Shown here piece by piece: positions 18,316 through 26,361 of a stretch of 64,000 nt of DNA. A program made the translations under genes and the position numbers. The DNA comes from Candidatus Barnesiella excrementigallinarum (GTDB lineage Bacteria > Bacteroidota > Bacteroidia > Bacteroidales > Barnesiellaceae): contig DXFL01000016.1 of assembly GCA_019114445.1 (NCBI GenBank), positions 28,796 through 92,795 on the forward strand, read 5' to 3'. The notes beneath the pieces were generated by a model that saw only the letters and a program-made list of their open reading frames with translations, did not search any database and had not been told where the DNA came from. How positions within the stretch are numbered: position 1 is the first letter of the stretch; every line of letters begins with the position of its first letter.

Positions 18316-19227
18316 TTATTCGATTACGATCCAAATTTGTTGTCCCGAACTTAATTTGGTTTTAGGGGTATGCTCTTCCGAGGCTAAAAGTTCTTTCAAG
18401 AATTTGATTAATGGGGTTCTTACCTTATTAATGGCATAAGGCTTCCCGGTGATTTGGTCGTAAATGGGCACTTTCATGGAAATATCAATAACCAAATCGG
18501 TACTGTTTATCTCGTAGTTGCCGCCATAGGCGTTATTGTCCAGCCAACTGGTGAGTTCCATTTCCAAATCGTTCCCGGTGCTCATCTCGGAGTAGGGGTC
18601 CAAACCGCTGTTAGGCCCTAACTCTATGCGGACATTCAAGTTGCGCCCGGTTTCCATCATCATGTTAAACCCGTTTTGAACCAATGTGAAGAAGTCGTCG
18701 TTGATTTTGCTTAAAGCCCGGTTTGTGAGGCTCAACGAGTCGTTTGTCCTGAATTTGTCGCTGGTGTAACTTGCGTTGGCAAAAGATTCGCCACTGATGG
18801 CTTCGGCGGCTTGTAATACCAAATTAACTTCGGATACGCCTCCTTCATGCTGGTTCAAAAAGATGTTGACCGTTACCGAGATGTCGGCTTTCGACTCCAA
18901 CACCAAATCTTTTACAGGATCGGATTTAGCTCCCGTTGTAGCCGATACGATGTCGTTGCGCTTGCTGGCTTGTAGCAATGTGACAAAGTCTCGGGTGTTG
19001 AATCCCCGGTTATTGAATTCTTCTTTTACTTTGCTGATCGCATTCAACATCATTTGGTTGTTTTCCAAGATTTGACGTACATCTTGATCGGCTGTCGTGT
19101 AGGGCACGACAATTACATTGGGTTGACGTACGTTGTTGCTTGTACCTCTTGTTGCTGATTCTGTTTGAGCATATCCCTGTAAGGCGACTGAAAAGCAGAG
19201 TAAGGCTGTCCAAATTAATTTTTTCAT
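18316..19227 (-). CDS. Exported DUF6175-like protein
   Basis: The 303-residue protein has a signal peptide ending in YAQ. The body contains VIVVPYTTADQDVRQILENN at the N-terminus and a second half with IELGPNSGLDPYS and VPIYDQITGKPY. I take it to be the Bacteroidales DUF6175 family from the overall pattern, with moderate certainty. The first half resembles the N-terminal alpha/beta domain of TolB/CsgG-type periplasmic proteins. It begins 23 bases after a hairpin that may cut the run into two transcripts. Function unknown. Confidence 0.65.
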   Translation of the reverse strand: MKKLIWTALLCFSVALQGYAQTESATRGTSNNVRQPNVIVVPYTTADQDVRQILENNQMMLNAISKVKEEFNNRGFNTRDFVTLLQASKRNDIVSATTGAKSDPVKDLVLESKADISVTVNIFLNQHEGGVSEVNLVLQAAEAISGESFANASYTSDKFRTNDSLSLTNRALSKINDDFFTLVQNGFNMMMETGRNLNVRIELGPNSGLDPYSEMSTGNDLEMELTSWLDNNAYGGNYEINSTDLVIDISMKVPIYDQITGKPYAINKVRTPLIKFLKELLASEEHTPKTKLSSGQQIWIVIE

Positions 19228-19249
19228 ATATTCAATCTTTAAGATAAAA

Positions 19250-19288
19250 AAGTCTTACCTCATGGCACGATAGCATGAGATAAGACTT
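19250..19288 (-). terminator. Internal terminator or attenuator in the secreted gene run
   Basis: Arms aagtcttacctcatg and catgagataagactt pair with one bulge around a 9-base loop; on the minus strand the stem is followed by ttttttatctt. It lies between the genes at 19302 and 18316 and would reduce expression of the last four genes. Confidence 0.7.
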
Positions 19289-19301
19289 GTAAATTAAACG
19301 G

Positions 19302-19772
19302 TTAATGAAAACCTAATCCACCACCAACTTTATTTTGGATTAAATATTGCCTGAGCGCTTTTACGTTGACGGTAATATCGAAAGGCATACTTTTTACTTT
19401 TTCGCCCTTTACCTTAGCCAAAGATCCAACCGATACGGTGCTGGTAATGAAATCTTTGTAACGTTTTTGCTCCCAAAAAGTATTCAGGAAGTCGGCGTGT
19501 TTGGCTTCGAATGTAGATTCGGATTCATGGATCAGTTTGCTATGCCCGTCGAATCCCACATATAGTATGGCACGAATGACGCGCACTTCGGCGTCTTCGC
19601 GAGCATTGGCCTCTTTCTTCCCATATCCTAAGGTACGCAATACGATGGTGTTTTGGTCTATTTCGCGAATTAAGTTGACATAGCCCCCGTATTCTACCGG
19701 CTTTACTTTCTGTGCCGAAACCGTTAGTCCGCAGGCAAAGGCAAACAGTAAAAAATACACAATTCGTTTCAT
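19302..19772 (-). CDS. Small exported LPP20-like protein
   Basis: The 156-residue protein has a signal peptide ending in VSAQ. Its core YGKKEANAREDAEVRVIRAI resembles the Ala-spaced helix of LPP20-type proteins, preceded by a conserved-looking LRTLGYG. The C-terminal strand region KSMPFDITVNVKALRQYL closes the domain. It lies 11 bases behind the CsgG-like gene and is followed by a hairpin. Function unknown; it may be a partner of the CsgG-like protein. Confidence 0.7.
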   Translation of the reverse strand: MKRIVYFLLFAFACGLTVSAQKVKPVEYGGYVNLIREIDQNTIVLRTLGYGKKEANAREDAEVRVIRAILYVGFDGHSKLIHESESTFEAKHADFLNTFWEQKRYKDFITSTVSVGSLAKVKGEKVKSMPFDITVNVKALRQYLIQNKVGGGLGFH

Positions 19773-19783
19773 ATATTTCTCGT

Positions 19784-20674
19784 TTATTTATTTAAGATTA
19801 AACGGCATTGTAACCAATTTTTATTGGACGAGGTTTGGAACCGCTGGATAATTTCGTCCTTATTTTCGGTCATATTACATATCGAGGTCCCGTCGGGTAA
19901 CAACTCTTTTACTTTGAGTTTCCCCACGTGCTCCGTCTGAGTTTTTCCGCCATCTATTAGGGTTACTTGCAAAACTTGGAACTCGTCGCCTTCCTCTACT
20001 CCTTGTGGGCTGCCGCACGAGAGTACCGCTTTGTTGCCATCGTAGCTGACGATTGTTCCGTATACCGAGAAGTTTTTGCTGAAATAATCAATCAACTTTT
20101 GGGTCATCGACTGTAAGGCATCGTCCAATGCGGCTTCGGTGGTATTGCGTACAATGAGTTTTTTACCGCTCAGGCTGCTTACAAACATACGCGAACTGAT
20201 GATGTTGGCTTTGTCGTATGCTTTTGCCACGCTTAATTTCAAGGCCAGCATACACAAGTAGCCGTTGGCCCCCGTTGTGCGTTTGGTAAACTTACATTTG
20301 GTGATTTCGCCGATGAGCAGGTTGTCATTCATTACGCCGGTAATGACCTCGCGATATTGTTCGGGCGGGAGGTTCATAAAAGCTTCGCTTTGCAAATAGG
20401 CGTTGACATCTTCCGTGACTTCATCGTCCAATACTTCGAACCGGCCCGAGGCGGCTACTGTTTCGGCAACTTTTGCTTTGATAATGTCGATAAATCCCAA
20501 CATCTTTTCTTCGGCAGGTTTAGAGGGTTCTACCCATTTAAACTCACCCATACGCAAGGTCATAGCCTTTTTATCGGAAGGAATCGTGGTGCCGTCTTGT
20601 GCTGCTAAGGGAAGGCTGCACAAAAAACAAAGTAGTGAACCGATATATATTTTCTTGTTAAAATTCAATTTCAT
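19784..20674 (-). CDS. Exported CsgG/LpoB-like protein
   Basis: The 296-residue protein has a signal peptide ending in AAQ with no lipobox cysteine. The fold pattern is that of CsgG/LpoB-type proteins: an initial beta strand, KAKVAETVAASGRFEVLDDE, then a helix and ITGVMNDNLLIGEITKCKF, with a C-terminal beta segment (YGTIVSYDGNKAVLSCGSPQGVEEGDEFQV) that resembles the tail domain often fused to such proteins in Bacteroidetes. True CsgG forms the curli secretion pore and is a lipoprotein; lacking that cysteine, this one may be a soluble periplasmic relative. Confidence 0.65.
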   Translation of the reverse strand: MKLNFNKKIYIGSLLCFLCSLPLAAQDGTTIPSDKKAMTLRMGEFKWVEPSKPAEEKMLGFIDIIKAKVAETVAASGRFEVLDDEVTEDVNAYLQSEAFMNLPPEQYREVITGVMNDNLLIGEITKCKFTKRTTGANGYLCMLALKLSVAKAYDKANIISSRMFVSSLSGKKLIVRNTTEAALDDALQSMTQKLIDYFSKNFSVYGTIVSYDGNKAVLSCGSPQGVEEGDEFQVLQVTLIDGGKTQTEHVGKLKVKELLPDGTSICNMTENKDEIIQRFQTSSNKNWLQCRLILNK

Positions 20675-20689
20675 ATAACTCTTTTTGGA

Positions 20690-21409
20690 TTAGTTGTTTT
20701 GTAATTGTCGACGCGCGGCTTTGTTGTCGTTTACTTTATATTTTAGCAAGGGAATAGCCGCAATACCCATTTTTACAGTTGCGAGTGTTTTTTTGATTCG
20801 TTTGCCCAGCGACAAAGCCAAGAGAGGATCGCTGGTAAGATCGGTTATTGCCAAAGGCGCCGAGAGTATGACATTGGCGGCTTGAAGTCCGGCAAGAGTT
20901 AAATCGGCGGTAGCTTTCACGGTGGTTACTGTGCGAGCTCCTTTTTCCAACTCCTCGCCATCTTTGCCCAATTGTTTTACTTCGGTTACTTCAACACCTT
21001 CGGCATCCACGGTGTCATTGGTCTCTACATGGATATAATCGATGTATGAATATACATTGGACATTGTCGTGAAAAATTCATTTGAATATTTAAAGAAGTC
21101 GACAACGTTAGGCATTTTGGTCGAATCGATATCGGAATAGTTTACAGGTTCCCACGTAGAAATAAACTCTCTGAATTCGGCTTCTCTTTTTACCCGTTTT
21201 TCGTACTTCTTTTGGTCTTTTTCCATTTCTTCGAGCATTTTTTCATACTCTTTCATGGCTTTTTCCTCTTCTTCTTGCAAGCGTTTTGCTTCTTCTTCCG
21301 AAATCTTGTCTGCTTGTTCCGAGGATACTGTTGTTTCTTGTGCAAATACATTTACATTTCTAGCACAAATTAGGCCCATTGCCAATACGGCAATCAAAAT
21401 CTTTTTCAT
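20690..21409 (-). CDS. Exported coiled-coil protein, first gene of the secreted run
   Basis: The 239-residue protein has a signal peptide ending in FAQ. An extreme Glu/Lys-rich coiled coil follows (residues about 32-78, EEAKRLQEEEEKAMKEYEKM), then a mostly alpha domain with two Ala/Leu-rich stretches (ADLTLAGLQAANVILSAPLA; LATVKMGIAAIPLLKYK) hydrophobic enough for membrane contact. No family recognised. It heads the run with a -7-like box on the minus strand at 21464-21471 (TAAATTTG), so it is probably the promoter-proximal gene. Confidence 0.7.
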   Translation of the reverse strand: MKKILIAVLAMGLICARNVNVFAQETTVSSEQADKISEEEAKRLQEEEEKAMKEYEKMLEEMEKDQKKYEKRVKREAEFREFISTWEPVNYSDIDSTKMPNVVDFFKYSNEFFTTMSNVYSYIDYIHVETNDTVDAEGVEVTEVKQLGKDGEELEKGARTVTTVKATADLTLAGLQAANVILSAPLAITDLTSDPLLALSLGKRIKKTLATVKMGIAAIPLLKYKVNDNKAARRQLQNN

Positions 21410-21662
21410 AATGGTATCTATGTTTTTAATTAAAAAAAGTCCTTATTCCCTGTTTATGATTAGCAAATTTAATAATAATTTCTATATAATTCGTGCTTTG
21501 TCACATTTTTTTATTCAAATACTCTATATAATTTTTGAAATATGTGAAAAAAGAAAGAGCCTATTTATAAGAGAAAGGCATAAGGTTTCGAGATGGATTT
21601 AAAATAAAAAAAGCCTCCGAGGTTTTACCCTAAGATGCTTTTAATAATTGTCTTTTAGAAAG

Positions 21663-21735
21663 TGGTGCCACCAGGAATCGAACCGGGGACACAAGGATTT
21701 TCAGTCCTTTGCTCTACCAACTGAGCTATGGCACC
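21663..21735 (-). tRNA. tRNA-Phe (anticodon GAA)
   Basis: The minus strand folds as a 73-base cloverleaf: acceptor GGTGCCA/TGGCACC, D arm TAGCTCAGTTGGTAGAGCA, anticodon loop CTGAAAA giving GAA, and T arm CCCCGGTTCGATTCC. CCA is not encoded. Confidence 0.96.
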
Positions 21736-21872
21736 GTCGTTTTTGCGTGTGCAAAGATAGAATTATTTTTTATTATCCGCCTAATTTTTTACTGTAAAAA
21801 TGAAAATAGGGGATATTTATGTTCCATCGATAGATTTTTTGCCGATTCGTTTTTCTTTTTATAAACTTTATG

Positions 21873-21880
21873 TATCTTTG
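21873..21880 (+). promoter_or_regulatory. Putative -7 box of the tRNA-Pro promoter
   Basis: TATCTTTG lies 19 bases ahead of the mature tRNA 5' end; the -33 region (gtttttc) is degenerate. Confidence 0.6.
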
Positions 21881-21899
21881 TCCCCGCAAAAACGAAGTG

Positions 21900-21973
21900 C
21901 GGGGTGTAGCACAGTTGGTTAGCGCGCCACGTTCGGGACGTGGAGGTCGGACGTTCGAGTCGTCTCACCCCGA
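21900..21973 (+). tRNA. tRNA-Pro (anticodon CGG)
   Basis: A 74-base cloverleaf with acceptor CGGGGTG/CACCCCG, anticodon stem CCACG/CGTGG around loop TTCGGGA (anticodon CGG), and T arm with TTCGAGTC. CCA is not encoded. Confidence 0.95.
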
Positions 21974-21980
21974 CTTTAAT

Positions 21981-22019
21981 TCCAACTTACTGAATTTCAG
22001 TAGGTTGGATTTTTTTTCT
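21981..22019 (+). terminator. Rho-independent terminator after tRNA-Pro
   Basis: A perfect 13-bp stem (tccaacttactga / tcagtaggttgga) with loop ATT is followed by eight or more T. Confidence 0.93.
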
Positions 22020-22064
22020 TTTTAGCGGTTGGGGGGTGCGTGATAAATTCGGAGGGTCGGGGAC

Positions 22065-22094
22065 TTTGATTTTTAAGGGAATTTATTATCTTTA
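22065..22094 (+). promoter_or_regulatory. Putative promoter of the AraC-family gene
   Basis: TTTG (22065-22068), 18-base spacer, TATCTTTA (22087-22094), close to the Bacteroides consensus; the start codon is 24 bases downstream. Confidence 0.6.
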
Positions 22095-22117
22095 TCCCGC
22101 CATTAATCAATAAAGAC

Positions 22118-22999
22118 ATGAATAAACACATCATTACAGAAATATCGCCGTTGTCGGAGAAGGATTGTTTGTTTATAGTGGAGCGGTATAAGACCGAATT
22201 TACCTATCCGTTGCATAATCATAAAGAGTATGAGTTGAATTTTGTGGAGAATGGGGCCGGGGTTCGTCGTATTGTGGGGGATTCGGTCGAGGAGATAGGC
22301 GATTATGATTTGGTGTTGCTTTGTGGCGATAATTTGGAACATGTATGGGAGCAAGGGAATTGTCATTCCAAACAGATACGGGAGATAACGATACAGTTTT
22401 CGCCCGACTTGTTTTCGAATAATTTTATCGACAAAAAACAGTTTACCTCCATTCGTAAAATGCTCGAAAGGGCTCAGAAAGGAGTCGCTTTCCCATTGAG
22501 GGCGGTGATGAAGGTTTATTCGAAAATCGACTCGTTGTTGAAGGGTGAGCCGGGTTTTTACCAGTTTGTAAAGTTTTTGACGATTTTGTATGAGTTGTCG
22601 ATTTGCGACGATGCGCGTACCCTGTCGAGCAGTTCTTTTGCCCGATCGAAAACTACGTCGGACAGCCGTCGGGTGCAAAGGGTAGAGGAGTATATCGACC
22701 AGCATTATGCCGAGGAGATACGTTTGGCCCAACTGGCCGAAATTACCGATATGACCCCGGTTTCGTTCAGCCGGTTTTTTAAGTTGCGCACGGGGAAGAG
22801 CCTTTCTGATTATATCATTGATATCCGGCTGGGACACGCTACCCGACAGTTAGTCGATTCGACCAAGACGGTGGCCGAGATTTGTTATGAGTGCGGATTC
22901 AACAATCTGTCGAATTTCAACCGTATATTCAAGAAGAAAAAGGGATGTTCGCCCAAAGAGTTCCGCGAGATTTATTATAAGAAGAAAGTATTCGTATAG
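22118..22999 (+). CDS. AraC family transcriptional regulator with cupin sensor
   Basis: The 293-residue protein has an N-terminal cupin-type sensing domain (TEFTYPLHNHKEYELNFVENG, with metal-ligand-like histidines, and LLCGDNLEHVW) and a C-terminal double helix-turn-helix of the AraC type: EEIRLAQLAEITDMTPVSFS, then ICYECGFNNLSNFNRIFKKK with CSPKEFRE. It likely activates sugar or stress genes, but no candidate target operon adjoins it. Length is typical. It stands between the tRNA-Pro terminator and rplU. Confidence 0.93.
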   Translation: MNKHIITEISPLSEKDCLFIVERYKTEFTYPLHNHKEYELNFVENGAGVRRIVGDSVEEIGDYDLVLLCGDNLEHVWEQGNCHSKQIREITIQFSPDLFSNNFIDKKQFTSIRKMLERAQKGVAFPLRAVMKVYSKIDSLLKGEPGFYQFVKFLTILYELSICDDARTLSSSSFARSKTTSDSRRVQRVEEYIDQHYAEEIRLAQLAEITDMTPVSFSRFFKLRTGKSLSDYIIDIRLGHATRQLVDSTKTVAEICYECGFNNLSNFNRIFKKKKGCSPKEFREIYYKKKVFV

Positions 23000-23050
23000 T
23001 TTCTCTTTGCGATAGAACTGTTTACTTTCGAGAGAAAAGTGTGCCGAATA

Positions 23051-23082
23051 TTTGTGAGGAACAAAATTTTATAGTACTTTTG
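23051..23082 (+). promoter_or_regulatory. Promoter of rplU-rpmA
   Basis: TTTG (23051-23054), 20-base spacer, TACTTTTG (23075-23082), a full match to the Bacteroides consensus; leader of about 78 bases. Confidence 0.8.
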
Positions 23083-23166
23083 TGGGCTGATTCTGATATG
23101 GGCTCAAAAAGAGGTGCCTCGGTTGGCCCCGCCCGGCAGAGAAAAACGTAAAAAACAAATAGTAAA

Positions 23167-23502
23167 ATGTACGTTATTGTTGAGATTCAAGGACAACAAT
23201 TCAAAGTAGAAAACGGAAAGAAATTGTTTGTCCACTATTTGGGAGCTGAGCATGGCGCTGTTCTCGAATTTGACAAAGTGTTGCTCGTTGATAAAGATGG
23301 AGCAGTAACCGTAGGCACTCCCACCGTAGAAGGTGCGAAGGTCGTTTGTGAGGTTGTATCGAACGATGGTTACGGTAAAAAAGGCCTCGTAAAAGGTGAA
23401 AGAATTCTTGTTTTCAAGAAAAAAAGAAGAAAAGGGTATCGTCGTTTGAACGGTCACCGTCAATATTTCACCGAAGTGTTAGTTAAAGAAATTGTTGCTT
23501 AA
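23167..23502 (+). CDS. rplU: 50S ribosomal protein L21
   Basis: L21 binds 23S rRNA near the peptide exit side of the 50S subunit. The 111-residue protein starts [20 protein letters not shown], the usual L21 N-terminus, and has the conserved C-terminal [18 protein letters not shown]. It is followed 21 bases later by rpmA, the standard rplU-rpmA pair. Confidence 0.97.
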   Translation: MYVIVEIQGQQFKVENGKKLFVHYLGAEHGAVLEFDKVLLVDKDGAVTVGTPTVEGAKVVCEVVSNDGYGKKGLVKGERILVFKKKRRKGYRRLNGHRQYFTEVLVKEIVA

Positions 23503-23523
23503 CCCTATTAAACTTCTAAGAAA

Positions 23524-23787
23524 ATGGCACATAAGAAAGGTGTTGGTAGTTCTAAGAACGGTCGTGAATCGGAAAGCAAACGATTGGGTATTAAAATTTT
23601 CGGTGGTCAATATGCCAAAGCCGGAAATATCTTGGTACGTCAGAGAGGTACTGTTCATCATCCGGGTGAGAACGTGGGAATGGGTAAAGACCACACGTTG
23701 TTTGCTTTGGTAAACGGTACGGTAGTATTCCGCAAACGTAAAGAAAACCGTTCGTATGTATCGGTTGAACCGGCAGACAATAACTAA
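23524..23787 (+). CDS. rpmA: 50S ribosomal protein L27
   Basis: L27 reaches the peptidyl-transferase centre and helps position tRNA. The 87-residue protein starts [16 protein letters not shown], with the glycine-rich N-terminus in mature form (no cleaved leader as in Firmicutes), followed by [17 protein letters not shown] and [16 protein letters not shown] terminator hairpin follows. Confidence 0.97.
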   Translation: MAHKKGVGSSKNGRESESKRLGIKIFGGQYAKAGNILVRQRGTVHHPGENVGMGKDHTLFALVNGTVVFRKRKENRSYVSVEPADNN

Positions 23788-23815
23788 TAAAAAGTTATAA
23801 CCTTATTTATAGAAA

Positions 23816-23851
23816 GCGTGACGGCTCCGCAAGAGCGTCACGTTTTTTATT
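23816..23851 (+). terminator. Rho-independent terminator after rpmA
   Basis: Stem cgtgacg(g)ctc / gag cgtcacg with one bulged base and a short loop, followed by a T-rich tract. Confidence 0.85.
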
Positions 23852-23962
23852 TTAAAACGATTGCTTTTTTATACGGGGCTATTGGGGTGGGTGGCAGTTC
23901 GTCCCTTTTACAACGGGGTGTTGTTGCACGGGGAAAGTGATTTTGCCACGCGAAACCGGTTT

Positions 23963-25180
23963 TTATCGGGCATTAAAACGGAATCCGAGACCCAACATGA
24001 GATTGTTCGGTTCTTTGAATTTGTATAGTTGGTATCCCGTATGCAGGAATATATGTTTGGTGATATTGGTTTTCAGGACAAATGTTTGGTAAAACGAATT
24101 GGTGTCGGCCCCTTTGCACAAGAAATTTTTACCTATGCCTATGTTGATCGAGAAAATGGGCATGACAACCTCGGCCCGCAGCGAAAGTCCGGCTGAAAAT
24201 TGCTCGCTGAAAGGTGGGCGGTAGAATTTAAGATCTTTGGGATCGGCCGGGAGATATTGATTTGCGAGATGGCCTTCGATATTGGCACTTTCGTCGTATT
24301 GCAAGTCGAGCGAAACACCGGCTCGGAAATAGGGATTGAAGTTGTATAGCGGGTTGAAGTTTAGCCCTGCGATACCAAAGGCTCCGGGGACGAGCATGGG
24401 ATTTTCGCTTTCGAGGTATATCCCTCTTTTCCGGGTGGCTCCGTATACAATGAGGTCGTAGTTGAAGTATGGTTCGAAGCCGTTGTGCCGCTGTGTGCCG
24501 GCAACAGTCGGGGTGTGTTTGTCGCTGTTGAAGAAATGAGCCATGCCTATATAGCCCCCTATGGTATTTAGACCGGAGTTTGGATAACTGGTATTTCCGT
24601 TGGAATAGTGGCTAATTCCTATTCCTGCACGCAACTGGGTATTGGACGAAAGTTGCCAGTTGAGCAATGCCCCCAAATGGATATAGGCATTTACTTTTGA
24701 ACCGATAACCCGGTTGAAGGGATTGCGCTCTTCGTCGAATTTCTTCCACCCGAACGAGGCACCGAAGTTCCATTCGTAATCGAGCGAAAGGTGGTGAGTG
24801 ATACTTGCTATTCTCGATGTTTGAAATACATATATGGCCAGGGGGTTGCCCAGCTCCGAGGGGTTGAAGAAGGTGTTGTATGCAATCCCGATACCTTGAA
24901 CGGCATACGGATACATTTGCCCGGTTTGGGTGTGTGGCGAGAATTTGAATCCGTATTTTAGACTTCCCGACAAGGTTGTGTGTATTCTCTTTTGGGCTTG
25001 GTTCGTACCTCTTAAAAATTTGTGCGTGGGAAATACATATCCCGGCTTGAAATCGGCTCCGACCATGTGAATGAGTTTCGCCCCGGTAGCAGTAGAATCT
25101 CGTTCGGCCGAAAAGCTGCCGATCGTTACGCACATTACCGCGGCGAGTGCTATCATAATCGTTTTCAAGGAACTATTCAT
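23963..25180 (-). CDS. PagL-like lipid A 3-O-deacylase / acyloxyacyl hydrolase family barrel
   Basis: The 405-residue outer-membrane protein has a signal peptide and alternating beta strands. The active-site motif is clear: His191 and Ser193 in GISHYSNGN, the HxSN signature of PagL, which removes a 3-hydroxy acyl chain from lipid A. At about 400 residues it is over twice the length of classical PagL, with an N-terminal extension and extra strands as in the Bacteroidota group. The start overlaps the end of the upstream lipoprotein gene by 8 bases, so the two are probably translated together. Confidence 0.82.
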   Translation of the reverse strand: MNSSLKTIMIALAAVMCVTIGSFSAERDSTATGAKLIHMVGADFKPGYVFPTHKFLRGTNQAQKRIHTTLSGSLKYGFKFSPHTQTGQMYPYAVQGIGIAYNTFFNPSELGNPLAIYVFQTSRIASITHHLSLDYEWNFGASFGWKKFDEERNPFNRVIGSKVNAYIHLGALLNWQLSSNTQLRAGIGISHYSNGNTSYPNSGLNTIGGYIGMAHFFNSDKHTPTVAGTQRHNGFEPYFNYDLIVYGATRKRGIYLESENPMLVPGAFGIAGLNFNPLYNFNPYFRAGVSLDLQYDESANIEGHLANQYLPADPKDLKFYRPPFSEQFSAGLSLRAEVVMPIFSINIGIGKNFLCKGADTNSFYQTFVLKTNITKHIFLHTGYQLYKFKEPNNLMLGLGFRFNAR

Positions 25181-26156
25181 ATTCGCTGTCGTCTAATTGT
25201 TCCTTTAAAATAAGATAATCGATGACATTTTTGCAGCATAGCGTTCCGTGAAATTGGAGCTTTTCGCCTGTTTTGGGGTGGGAGGCATATATTTGATACG
25301 GGATTTTGTACTCTTCCAGTTCGTTGTAGACGCATATTTTTCGGGCGTCGTGAGCGTCGATGGTGACCGGCACGGCAAACTCTTTGTCGAGGCCGGCGTC
25401 GATATACTGTGTGTAAGGACCGAAAGGTATTCGGGTGTCGTTCAATACCAGTTCCGAGCCGACGATGTCGGGAATGGTGATTTGGGGGAGCGGGACGCCG
25501 AAATACCGTTCGAAAATTTCGTCTTGCCTAATGCTGCTGGCGTCGTCGGGGAAAAACTGTATTTTGCGTTTTGAATGTCGGTACGGATAAAAAACGAAAG
25601 TGACGGGTTGTGAAGCGTGCGAGTTGTTGATAATCAGACTCTCGACCAAATCTATTTCTCCGAAAGAGTTGATGGTGTATTTCTCCCAATCGTATACGAC
25701 ACTGTCTATTCGAAATTTTTGGGTAGGCGAGAGTGCCAGCTCAATCTGCTCTTCTTTATATTCATTCCCTACGGTAACGATGATGTCGAGGTTGTCGTTG
25801 AAGAGATTTTTGTTCAGGATAAACTCCAACTTATTCTCGGCTCTTTTCTCGATACGGAAGTCTACAAATTCGCTTGTGCAATGTACGATACCCAACTCTT
25901 TCGGTTTAAAAGGGAGATAAGTTTCTTCGCCATTTAAGGTATATGCGTCCATAGAATAGTCGCCTCGGTATCCGCTAATATTTATCAAACCCCAATTCTC
26001 GCTGTTGAACGAGACTTCTTTTGTCTGCTCTGTTTCCGAGAGGGTGAAATTTTCGATGGGCTCGGGTAGGAAATCGTTTATGAAAACGTCGTTGTTACAC
26101 CCCGTTGTGAGGAATAGAATCGACCAGACTGAAATTGAGATATACAGGTTTTTCAT
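25173..26156 (-). CDS. Lipoprotein of unknown function
   Basis: The 327-residue protein has a lipobox (SILFLTTGC) at residues 12-20, placing the mature N-terminus on a lipidated cysteine. The rest is beta-rich with no recognised domain. Two adjacent ATG codons (26156, 26159) open the signal peptide; the frame runs open upstream to 26324 but that part is not signal-like. It precedes the PagL-like gene and overlaps it, which suggests a lipid- or surface-related partner. The next gene upstream is the ferredoxin at 26362. Confidence 0.75.
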   Translation of the reverse strand: MKNLYISISVWSILFLTTGCNNDVFINDFLPEPIENFTLSETEQTKEVSFNSENWGLINISGYRGDYSMDAYTLNGEETYLPFKPKELGIVHCTSEFVDFRIEKRAENKLEFILNKNLFNDNLDIIVTVGNEYKEEQIELALSPTQKFRIDSVVYDWEKYTINSFGEIDLVESLIINNSHASQPVTFVFYPYRHSKRKIQFFPDDASSIRQDEIFERYFGVPLPQITIPDIVGSELVLNDTRIPFGPYTQYIDAGLDKEFAVPVTIDAHDARKICVYNELEEYKIPYQIYASHPKTGEKLQFHGTLCCKNVIDYLILKEQLDDSEYE

Positions 26157-26361
26157 CATGTCGGTTTCGGTAGTATCTGAGTACGGTTCAGGTTTAATGC
26201 GATGCGACCTTTGGGCTTGTGGAAGTGCCGATCTTTCCCGTCGATAGATGAGAGGTGCTTCGGGGTAATGAAGTGTGCGGCTGAGTATAAAAAAAGAGGA
26301 CGGCTCAAAAGTCTGTTCGACCAAAAAGTAGTCCCCTTTTTAAGCGTTACAGGTGTGCTTC

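Noticed and set aside
21410..21662. AT-rich gap between the secreted run and tRNA-Phe considered as a CRISPR leader or attachment site
   Set aside because: No direct repeats and no integrase nearby; tRNA-Phe shows no duplicated 3' end in the window.
21900..22019. tRNA-Pro as a phage integration site
   Set aside because: The downstream hairpin is a normal terminator and no integrase or second copy of the tRNA end is seen.
23104..23463. Open frame antisense to rplU
   Set aside because: Shadow of the clear L21 gene with a perfect promoter.
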